From Triangularia verruculosa (lineage: Eukaryota > Ascomycota > Sordariomycetes > Sordariales > Podosporaceae), in the NCBI GenBank assembly GCA_033296885.1, contig MU863966.1:1-64000 (forward strand): a stretch of 64,000 bases of DNA, in the 5' to 3' direction. Positions 20,601 to 29,868 of the stretch are shown in pieces. Every line of letters starts with the position of its first letter. Position 1 is the first letter of the stretch. A model generated the notes under the pieces. The model was not told the origin of the DNA, searched no databases, and saw only the letters and a list, made by a program, of their open reading frames with translations. The translations under genes and the position numbers were made by a program.

Positions 20601-22215
20601 GTCTGCCCGTCCTACGCGTGCACAACGATTCCAGAACGATGACGACAGCGATGAAGACTTTGTGCTCCCAAACGATGACAATTCACAGGAAAAGAAGAAA
20701 GACAAGAATTCCGGGTTGTCGCTGCCTGTTGCGTCAAGAAAGAGGGCTACTTCGATCGCGTCTACATCTTCTGGGGCGATGAACAGACCCAGGGGTTCAC
20801 AGAAGAAGTCGGTGGGCACAGCTGTTCCTGCCGCCGGGATGGCTAACAAGAGAAAGATGTCACAGACCGGAGAGAGTCAGAACGCTCTCAAGAAACGCCG
20901 GGTGAATGCCGAAGCGTCTACAAGTCGTGCTATCCCTACCACCAGTAACACCAGGAGAAGAAAGTCGGCGGCCGCTGCTGGCGGTGTTTCCGAGGAGGAA
21001 GAGTACGATGGCGAGAGCAAGAGCAAGCCGGCCAGGGGAAGGCGTCAACCCGGAGGTTTGTGGGGCAGCGCTGATACGCTCTTCACAAATGGCCATGGAG
21101 ACGTTCTGAAGCGCTCCGAGGTTTCTGCCTTGCCCAACACCAAGTACCGACCTGGTGGGTCATTTGGTGGTGGAAAGTGGTTGGAGGAGGATACTGGCGT
21201 CCTTTGGCTGCCTGTGAATCCATCCGAACAATGCAGAAAGACTTCGGCGGAGAAAGACACTCACAGTGGTGCTCCCGCGGCAGATGGTGTTAGTGCCGGA
21301 GAAAAGAAACCCAAAAAGAGCACAAAGGCTCCGCAGGCGGTCAAGAAGGCCATTCGGCTGGTATCTCAGCAAGTCACGCCTTCTCCAATCAAGGCCGGTT
21401 CGCCTCAAGCAGCCCAGTCATCAAGTACTGTCCTAAGCAGTAGTCAAGCAAGGGCGCCAGGGGCTCAGAGCTTTGAGGAGTTCTTGTCGTCCAAGGGTCT
21501 GAGCACTCGCGACATGTTCGACACAGATGAGCTGTTTCAGAAATACGTTGCCCAGCTGGGCCAGCCGTTTTCGACACGCCCTGATGCGCCAGCTCGTGCC
21601 CTGGCTCCAAAAGGAAAGAGTCTGGATAACTACATTCCGCCTCAAGCCCGCGCTGACCACGAGGTGTATCTCATTGATCACAAAAAGGGAACAGACGGTG
21701 AGAAGTCGCAATCCAGGGACGGACACACTGGGGGGCAGGTCGACGAAGGGACCCAGGAGACAACTGAGAAGGCTGCCAGAGAGATCTCCGAGGCCAAGGA
21801 GGCAGGGAAAAGCGATCTTTCAGAACTTCTGAAGAACCAAGGCCTTGACTTGAATGCTCCACCGGTGCTGGATACTACGGAGAAAGTTCAGAGATATTCG
21901 ACAAGATTGAGGAATGCTGTCTCTGAAGCCCCGTCGGGACGGGTGCCATCTTTTCGCTCTGTTCCTCTAGTCAAGGAAACCCCACCCAAGACAGTTACCA
22001 AAAAGCCTGCCGCGAAGGGGTCCGATATCAACAAGACCACGACGAAGGTGAAGACTGCCAAGAAACACGCTGCCAACGATTCAGTTACAGAGGAGCGTCC
22101 GTCTCAGAGTCCTTCCAAATATGACGGTGCTATGGCAATCCGCACTCTTCGTCCCCGTAAGGGCAAGGAGATAGATCGCGACACCACCCCCGCCGAGGCT
22201 TTGGAGAAGAGATAA
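17675..22215 (+). CDS. Large low-complexity, probably nuclear protein, function unknown
   Basis: Two exons, 17675-18529 and 18586-22215, joined by a 56-nt GTATGT..TAG intron in phase 0 (DFE/LRRITRK); 1494 residues. I do not recognise a family. The best-ordered part is just after the intron: NPDWASLSAGVRYIITYE, then a helical segment to about residue 470 with an FxGDGF-like stretch. The rest is disordered: a Pro/His/Gly-rich middle with five perfect HGLPIQ units, an acidic run (SESEEESSSEEEEEE), several basic clusters that look like nuclear localisation signals (KRKMSQTGES...KKRRVN, TRRRKSAA), and a C-terminal region with FEEFLSSKGLSTRDMFDTDELFQKYVAQLG that may form a small helical domain. A nuclear or chromatin-linked scaffold is plausible, but this is inference only. 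Confidence 0.75.
19369..19458 (+). repeat. In-frame 18-nt tandem repeat coding HGLPIQ x5
   Basis: Five consecutive 18-nt units inside the large nuclear-type gene; the last four are identical (CATGGCCTCCCTATCCAG) and the first differs at two positions. A partial sixth unit follows (CATGGACTTCC). The near-identity at synonymous sites shows recent expansion by slippage or unequal exchange, so copy number probably varies between strains. Confidence 0.95.
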
Positions 22216-23386
22216 AAAGAGGGTGGTGAAGAATAATCAGGAAACGACACATTTGCCAAAATTTGAGCATATTTCCTGGTGGCATAAAACGAGAAGGGTG
22301 CGGCAGCTTTTTTTGGCTTCTTTATTTAGCAAACAAAGCCACGAAAAGGGAGTATATTTTGATATTTCGTCTCGCTTCCACAACATCAGCTTTGCTGGCG
22401 ACGCGACATTGGTGAAAAAAGGAAAATGCTTGTTGGGTTTATTGTATACCACGTAGTACATTACGACTGGCCTCTCCTCAACATTCGATATCGGTCGAGG
22501 AAAACAAAACAAAACGGCGTTCAGAATATGGGTTGGGTTTGAGATTTGTGAACTTCGGGGCACCGCGTTCTTTTTCTGCTTTTCTTCGAGACCCTTGGTG
22601 TTGAGCGGATATGGCATGGCTGGGAACTAGGCTTGTTGCTGCCTTTGCATTGGCATATGCATCACCAGGGGAAAAAGGTGGGCTGGAAATGGCAAGCTGC
22701 ATATACGGTGCTATGTGTTGCATCTGGATGGCTGGAGGTCTGGCGTAGCTGGGGATACCCTTTTCTTTCTGCTATATACCCTTGGCTGGAAAGGTGCATG
22801 ATCGGGATTGCATTTCAGAAGTGTACGTAGGATATTGTCGAGGTGTATGGATCCTGTATGACGGTAGTTAAAATGGTGTTGAGATAGTAGGATAACTGTA
22901 CAATAACCGATAAAATGGATGATGTCCTGTAAAAATAGTCCCAATAAATTGTGAGATGATGATTTGACGATGAGATTGATGCAAGTGAGGCTCTTCAGGT
23001 TTCTGTGCACGGGCCACACTGCACTCCAGAAAAGGGGCGTTTTGACAGGGATCAGCGACGGCGCGCCACAAGCAGCACTCGCGCGCAGTTTAATTAACGT
23101 ACATGGCTGCGCTGGGTTGGGCGAGACGTCAGCTATTTGGTTGTGGCCGGTACAACCTCCAAGCTTCCCGCAACGCAACTGCAACTGCTGCGCCATCGGC
23201 ACCCCACGACGACGACGGGACGGCCTCGAGCTTTGGTCAATTCATCATTTCGATTCTACATAATCACCATCTTGAATACAGGCGTCACAAGCTCCGCGTT
23301 CCAACTTCAGTGATCCTCTCTTACACCGACCATTACCGAGCTCCCGCGTAACATCTTTCAAATCCAAGCACCAAACCATCGCAACC
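22216..23386. other. Spacer and END3 promoter
   Basis: About 1.2 kb between two plus-strand genes. The short open frames are unrelated to known proteins. The GC-rich stretch from about 23040 onward, with CpG-rich words, is likely the END3 promoter and leader. Confidence 0.4.
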
Positions 23387-24677
23387 ATGGCGCCCCGAAT
23401 CGAACCCCAAGAAATAGAAACCTACTGGAACATCTTTTCCACCCGCACCAATGGCGGGCAGTTCCTCACCGGCGAGATGGCCGCGCCCGTGCTGAAGAAC
23501 TCCGGTCTCCGCGACGACCAGCTCGAGCGGGTGTGGGACCTTGCCGACGTCGACAACGACGGCAACCTGGATTTCGAGGAGTTTTGCGTGGCGATGAGGG
23601 TCATTTTTGACCTGCTAAACGGGGAGTATGCCGACGTGCCGAAGGTGCTGCCGGACTGGCTGGTGCCCGAGAGCAAGAGCCATCTGGTGAGCGCGAACAA
23701 GGCGATCAGGGGCCAGGAGCCCAAGATGGAGAGGGTGGCGGACGAGGAGGAGGAGGAAGAAGGGCTGAAGGATGGGTTTGATTGGTACATGAGTCCGGAG
23801 GATAAGAGCAGGTATGAGGCTGTGTATCGGGAGGGGAGGGATATGAGGGGGGAGATTAATTGTGAGTCTTTTTTTCTTCTTTTTTTTTTTTCGTTTGCTG
23901 TCGCAAATTATCTGGGCCTGGATTGCGTGCTAATACTGGGGCGGGGGTGAAATAGTCGAGGCGCTCAGCGATCTCTACAACAGCTTGGACGTGCCGGACA
24001 CAGACGTCAGGTCAGCATGGAACCTCATCAACCCCAACGCCTCGCAGACGATCAACAAGGACGCCTGTCTGGCATTCCTGCACATTCTCAACTACCGTCA
24101 CGAGGGGTACCGCATCCCGCGCACCGTTCCGGCTTCCCTCCGAGCAAGCTTTGAGCGAAATCAGATCGACTACCAAGTCGACAACCAAGCCGCCAAGTCG
24201 CGGTGGGCCGTCAAGCCTGACGACGAGACGTCGACCGGCAAAAAGGCGAAATTCGGAGATCAGTACCTCACCCGGTTGGGGAGGAGCGGCTTCACTTCCA
24301 AGGGCACAGATTTCTCCTCGACGAAAAACAGCGACGCCGAGTGGGAGGAGGTCAGGTTGAAGAAGCAGCTCCAAGAGCTTGAGGACAAGATTGTGAGGGT
24401 CGAGCAAGGGGTCGAGGCAAGGAAGGGCGGCAAGAGAGACTCGAAGCCGGCGCTGGTCAAGAGGGAACTGGAGCAGCTGCTGGATTACAAGAGGAAGGAG
24501 TTGCGGGATTTGGAGGAGGGCCAGGGGAAGAGCAGGACAGGGAGCAACCTCAAGAGCGTGAGCGAGGATCTTCAGACGGTGCGGGAGCAAGTAGAGGGCC
24601 TGGAGACACATCTCAGGTCGAGACAGGAGGTTCTCGAGCAGTTGAGGAGGGAAATTGAAGAGGAAAAAATTCGGTAA
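23387..24677 (+). CDS. Actin cytoskeleton-regulatory complex protein End3
   Basis: Two exons, 23387-23861 and 23956-24677, 398 residues, close to the usual End3 length. The N-terminus is an EH domain with the calcium-binding EF loop DVDNDGNLDFEEF at residues 54-66. A second EH-like domain follows after the intron (VPDTDVRSAWNLINPNASQTINKDACLAFLHILNYR). The conserved MAPRIEPQEIETYWNIF start and the C-terminal coiled coil rich in Glu/Lys/Arg (about 245-395) complete the family layout. End3 works with Pan1 and Sla1 in the coat of actin-driven endocytic sites. The 94-nt intron begins GTGAGT and carries a long T-rich tract close to its 5' end. Confidence 0.95.
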
Positions 24678-24931
24678 TGTTAGGGCGGGTAATGATTGAT
24701 AGTGAATTCACAGTGATAACCGGTTTATGGGATTCAAACTCTTCATTAATGTATTAGGTCGATCCTTTGAATAAGGAAAGCGGAAAGCCAAGGCTTGTCC
24801 AGGTTATTCATCCCCCACCTATAAAAAACAACACACAAAGGGTATAACTTGCTTGCTCTCTACTGCCCGCCCCTTTTCTTCCATTTGTCGTCACGTCTCT
24901 TGCTCGGTTTCTTGCGAAAAGGCGACTTCCC

Positions 24932-26162
24932 TTAAGCAATCGCGCCACTGATGTACTGATCCACAAACTGCATCCCCAGCGTCCTCCCTTTGGCCAACCA
25001 AACACCAAAGCTAGGGAGCCTGATCGATCCCATCCTGCCCACGCCTCTCCCCCGGCCAACTGCGCAAGCAAGAATATCAACCGGCGGGCCCTTTGCGGGG
25101 ACAGGCGGCTTGTTCTGGAGCAGAGACAGTTCCACATTCTTGGCCACCGATGCCGCCTGCTTCTGCGTGATCATGAACCCGGCCCGGGGCTTGCTGACGA
25201 TGTCGCCCACCGCCCAGACGTTATTTCCCGGCACGCTGGTGACGTGGAGGAACTCGTCGACGAGCACCGTCTTGGTCTTTGGGTCGAGGTGCTTGGCGTC
25301 AACGTACTCGGAATTGGGCACCATGCCCTGCGTGGGGAGGTAGAGGTCGCACTCGAGTTTTGTGCCGTTTTCCAGCTGGATGGTGTACCGCTCTTCTCCC
25401 TCACCAGCACGAGTGACAACATCCCTGACACGGCCCCCCTTTTGAACAGTGACGTTTAGTTTCTTGAGTTCGTTTTCGGTGGCGACACTGAGGGACTCTT
25501 GTTCGCCGGGGAGGACGTGCTGGCCGGAGGCTAGCAGGGTGATGGTTTTGGTTTTGCCGTATTCGTAGCCGAGTTCGCCGGCTACTTCCACGCCTGTAGC
25601 TCCGGCGCCGGCGACGATGATGTGCTTGGCTTTCTCGACCTTGGAGGCGGTATCGTGGAGGAGGGTGATGAGGGACTGGTAGTCGGAGTTGGCTTTCCAG
25701 GGGGTGTCGTTTGTGTAGCGGGCTCCGGTGGCGAGGATGAGATGATCGTAGATGATCTCACGGGGCTTGCTGTCGGGGCCGCTGTTGTTGAGTCGGACCT
25801 TGATGGTCTTGGCGGTGAAGTCAGAAGCGATGGCTTCGCCGATGACGAGCTCGTACATGTTGCTGGGGTAAGGTTGGAGCGCCTCGGAGAGCTCGCGGAG
25901 CATCTTCTGGTCTGGGATTTGGCCGGGAATAATGGCACGGACGGAGGCAATGTTCCAGTAGAAATGGGTGTTCTGATGATGGTGAAAGGGTGGTGGTTAG
26001 CCAAGTGGTGCCGATGAGGGGTGTCACGTGTATGCGACTTACTTTGGAGACGAGAATTACTCTCAGGTTTGGGTATTGTTGATGCTTTTTGAGAAGCGCA
26101 TGAGCGACGTGAAGCCCGCCCAGAGAGCCGCCCAGAATCACGACTGTCTTGGAGTCTGCCAT
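24932..26162 (-). CDS. AMID/FSP1-type FAD-dependent NAD(P)H oxidoreductase
   Basis: Two exons, 26162-26043 and 25972-24932 (70-nt intron, phase 0, SK/NTHFYWN), 386 residues. An N-terminal FAD dinucleotide fold VVILGGSLGGLHVAHALL is followed by LILATGARY, a second Rossmann motif HIIVAGAGATGVEVAGEL for NAD(P)H, and the FAD-flavin contact NNVWAVGDIV. This is the single-chain pyridine-nucleotide oxidoreductase fold of AMID/AIF2/FSP1, which are NAD(P)H:quinone oxidoreductases. No TM helix or clear mitochondrial presequence is visible, so the location is open. It is convergent with END3 (about 250 bp apart). Confidence 0.88.
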
Positions 26163-27691
26163 GGTGTCGGTGATGCTGTGGTTGTCCGTACGCTGTTAAT
26201 GTTGTTGTGGCTTTCAGGTGACGGGATACAATTTATGCAAGATGGAAAAACGGTTCATGTGAAGGGGGTTGTCGGGTGTCCCTTCCCTTATATACCCAGC
26301 AGCTTTTACCCCCCGGACTTGCTTGGGACCCGATATCTGAGACGAGACGGACTCAGTCGGATGGTCTGCGCGAGCCGTAGCTTGGACGTGCATGGCTCGG
26401 TATCAGAAACAGAGACACAGCAGAATGCTACCTAATTGAGCTTCAGCTACCAATTAACATGGCCAATACATCAGAAAAGGGAAAATGCTAGCCCTGTCAG
26501 AGCAAAGTCTAGTGCTTTGTTTTGTGTGGTGATACGGCGATGCATGCTGCTAGCCACCAGCCGACTTTTGATTTCCGTGTCTCCTCAGGTTCCCTTGTTC
26601 ACGAACGGGAACTCATCCCTGGCGTCGATCAAAAAATGACCGTCTTCCAGGTTTGGATAGACCGACTAACGGACAAAACGGAGGGGAAACGCCATCATCA
26701 TCATCAGTCATCAAGACTCTCTTGATTACATGGGCATTTGAAATCCTCAAGACAAAATAAGTATCAGAGCATCTGCCACGACAGCCTTGAAGGGGATCTA
26801 TTAAACCAACCATAAGATGGGAGTGACCCGAAACTCCCAACCCCGGAGCTAACTGGCGCCGATGCGCCGACGGCGATGGACAAAGAACGCTAACCCCAAA
26901 ATAGCTCTACCCCTGTGAGGTGCACTGATGCTTGGCGCGCTGGCTGCTGACCAAAGCTGCAGCAGACGTCGTCCCGAACCTTCTTCGAATTGAGCACTGC
27001 GCGTTGACTCGGGACCGAAGCATCCCATGTCTTTTCATGGTGAAAGGCAAGCTGAAGGAAGAGGATGCAATGTGACCAGTCATTGTGCAGCTGTTTCTGG
27101 CCGCAAGGCCTTGCATGAATCCCGGCAGCGATGAGCCTAAAGCTGAGTGGACAGTTTTTGCAACATTTTTGCAATGCCTCGTCGTACGTCACTTTCAAGC
27201 CTACGGGTGAATAAAACTTGGTGGCTTCTTGTTTGATACTAGAAAGACCATCATCACATACTTAGAGCTTCTGCGTACGGATACTCCGAAGCATGAGCGG
27301 AGGAAACAGAACTCTGGGGAGAGTTAGAAAGATACTACTATCAACCACCTCCTTCCAGTGAAGTACCCTCGAAAAGCTCCGTTCCCGTCTGGCAGCCCCT
27401 GTCTTGTCACGCTTGTGTTCGGATCTGGATTTGGATGACCTCACAAGGGCCCCTCTTCCACTCACATGCTCGGTAATATGTGCTCCACATGGTCAGGACA
27501 AGCAATTGACCCCGCGCTTTCCGGCAGTGCCTGACCCTAGCTGACCCCGCCATGATCCCAACAAACAGGTCCAGATCTCCTCTCCTCAACACTCGCGACA
27601 CTTGCAGCTTTCTCTCACTATACAATCAACATTTCGCACACCAGACGCTAGAAATTCCCATCTCTCAGAACACTCAGAAATTACCGCAACA
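26163..27691. other. 1.5 kb divergent promoter region, oxidoreductase / ACBP
   Basis: Upstream DNA for the oxidoreductase (minus) and the acyl-CoA-binding protein (plus). No gene recognised. The ACBP leader just before 27692 is C/A-rich, as in strongly expressed fungal genes. Confidence 0.4.
26287..26294 (-). promoter_or_regulatory. TATA box of the oxidoreductase gene
   Basis: On the minus strand the word TATATAAG lies about 125 bp upstream of the oxidoreductase ATG, inside GGGTATATAAGGG. Spacing and sequence fit a core promoter TATA element. Confidence 0.5.
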
Positions 27692-28126
27692 ATGGCTCAG
27701 AGCGAGGCTTTCCAGAAGGCTGTTGTCGACTCCAAGAAGTTGACCTCCAAGCCCTCCAACGAGGACCTACTTGAGATCTATGGTCCGTCCGGATTCCTCA
27801 GCCAAGTACTGCTGGCACAGTCTAACATGTATAATATTATAGGTCTCTACAAGGTTGCCACTGGCGAGAAGATTACCGATGCTCCCAAGCCCGGCATGTT
27901 CGACCTCAAGGTGCGCACGCATCCCCTACCCCTTATTTCCAAGCAACCCGCTAATCCGAGATCACTATGGTAGGGCAAGGCCAAATACAATGCCTGGCAA
28001 GCCGTTGACGACAAGGGCTTGACCCCCGAGCAGGCTCAGGAGCAGTACGTGACCAAGATCGAGGAGATGAAGACCAAGTACGGCTATGACGCGAACAAGG
28101 AGCCCGAGGCTGTTGGCGGCAACTAG
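27692..28126 (+). CDS. Acyl-CoA-binding protein (ACBP)
   Basis: Three exons, 27692-27782, 27843-27910 and 27974-28126, 103 residues. It binds medium and long-chain acyl-CoA esters in the cytosol and supplies them to lipid synthesis. Family landmarks: FQKAVVDSKKLTSKPSNEDLLEIYGLYKVATGE, interrupted by intron 1 at EIYG/LYK, then PKPGMFDLKGKAKYNAW across intron 2, with the conserved Tyr and Lys ligand-contacting positions present. The C-terminus is slightly longer than the canonical 86-90 residues. Intron 1 uses the unusual donor GTCCGT, but only this junction keeps the YGLYK motif. The stop TAG is followed immediately by an in-frame ATG and a long open frame. Confidence 0.93.
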
Positions 28127-29056
28127 ATGCGCCGCCGTCGATCGTCTCGCAAGAGATATAATGCTGGCGTGGAGGGACCACAATCTAATTTCTGGAGATT
28201 TATTCATACCCATCAACGAATTGATTACTCGAATGCGCTGCTTGCCAGCCGGCTGTCCCTACGCAGCTGTGCTTTGTCTCTTTTGTGTACCCGCATCACT
28301 CCTACATTGCTTGCTACTTCGCCTGATAGTCCTCGCCATCTTTTAGATAGTCATCTCGTTGAGGAGGGTCCTCTGGATTCTGATATAAGGCCCACGAATT
28401 CCTGGGTTCTTGCGCCAACAGAAGGTGCTGAAGCTCGGACGAGGCTGAGGGGAGGACGGGCACCCAAGAAGAGCAAGAAAGCCAACAAGAAGGCTCACAA
28501 AAAGGAGAAGGAAAAGGCGGAGAGGAGAGCCATGAGAGAGGCAGACAAGAAGGTCTTCTTGGCGGAAGAGGCAGAATCACAAGCCTCGGCACCAAGAGGT
28601 TCCTCACTGGCTCCGACAACAGCAGTGGCAGGTCCCTCTCGAATGCAAACAGTGTCATCAACCTCACATGTAGCCACAGGTCCGACTTTGCGCGCACCCT
28701 CACATCCAGCCTCAACCTCAAACTCCCGCGCACCTTCAACCTCTCGTGCACCTTCTTCGTCTTCCCGCACCGCTACCCCCGCGAATCCAGCAGCACGAAG
28801 AGAAGCGTCGTTGGAATGGGCCAATGCCCAACACGGTGCTGCCGCTGCCGCTACCGCTGCAAACACAAATGTAGAGATAAACCCGGGGGTAAACTTGGCA
28901 GTAGATCTGAGGGAGGAGCTGGAGGATGCTCTGGCGGAGGCGATGGGGGATAAGCTGCCGGATCTACCGCCGCCGGGACCGCTGCGGGAGCCGCCTGTGA
29001 GGGAAAGATGTCAGGCGACGTGGGAGAGGATGAACTGGGGGTCGTTTTGGAAGTGA
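28127..29056 (+). CDS. Hypothetical basic, Ser/Pro/Ala-rich protein behind ACBP
   Basis: A 309-codon open frame that starts at the base after the ACBP stop and stays in the ACBP frame. I recognise no family. The first roughly 75 codons may be ACBP 3' UTR that is open by chance. From about codon 95 it looks more protein-like: RLRGGRAPKKSKKANKKAHKK (basic, nuclear-signal-like), a Lys/Glu-rich probable helix, a Ser/Pro/Ala-rich linker, and an acidic C-terminus VDLREELEDALAEAMGDKLPDLPPPGPL ending in WERMNWGSFWK. An internal or upstream spliced start is possible. Whether it is a separate gene, an alternative ACBP 3' part or non-coding is undecided. Confidence 0.4.
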   Translation: MRRRRSSRKRYNAGVEGPQSNFWRFIHTHQRIDYSNALLASRLSLRSCALSLLCTRITPTLLATSPDSPRHLLDSHLVEEGPLDSDIRPTNSWVLAPTEGAEARTRLRGGRAPKKSKKANKKAHKKEKEKAERRAMREADKKVFLAEEAESQASAPRGSSLAPTTAVAGPSRMQTVSSTSHVATGPTLRAPSHPASTSNSRAPSTSRAPSSSSRTATPANPAARREASLEWANAQHGAAAAATAANTNVEINPGVNLAVDLREELEDALAEAMGDKLPDLPPPGPLREPPVRERCQATWERMNWGSFWK

Positions 29057-29868
29057 AAATAAATAATGATAATGGTTTAGTGAGGGATCGGTTGCTTTTT
29101 TCATCACTGTTTATTCTTCAGTTTACGACGGTGGGGCTTGGGGATAGCGAAAGGAGTATAGATAGATGGTATAGATTACAGAGACTGTCAGTTGTTAATC
29201 TGGTGTTGTCACTTTGGATAGGTAGATCGGGGAAGATGGTTCATCATCCTCGCACATTAATGACACCTTCGAAATATGGAATAGACAACAACTGGCTCTT
29301 TATCTCTGCCAACTGCTGTGTATTCTATCTGAATGCCATGGAAATCTTCAATATCAGAGACCCAAAATGTCAAGAGGTAGCAATTGGTGCCCCCTGCGCT
29401 ATGTCAACAAACTCACATGAGCGGAAAAGACACAAAACAAAAGAAACATACTCGGCGTACTATGTAGTTTGTCAATCGGTACTATGTGGGCCTGGATTCT
29501 GCCACCCATAGTCCTAACTCTCGTCTACAGTCTCAGTTTAGCGATATTTAACTGCGATATCTCTGCCCGGGTGACTATTTTCAAACGAATAACACGCATT
29601 GTTAAAAAGTCCCCGAATGAAAATTATACTCAATGGCGATATGAAAATCTAAAGACAGCTTTTTAGAAGAGAAAATCGATGTTTTTACATAGTTTATGGT
29701 CGTGAAGTTGAAGCTGTTGTCTTCGGCCACACGAGAAATGCACGACATACTGCCAATTGACAAGTTGCAAAGTACGCCGAGTATCTCTCAAACAAAAACA
29801 GGGATATATTGCTACACAACAAACGACCAACTAGCTAACACTCGAGCCAGATCCATCGTAAAACCACC
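29057..29868. other. Convergent spacer before PLD
   Basis: About 810 bp, moderately AT-rich, between the ORF behind ACBP (plus) and the PLD stop (minus). It should hold two 3' UTRs. No gene seen. Confidence 0.4.
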
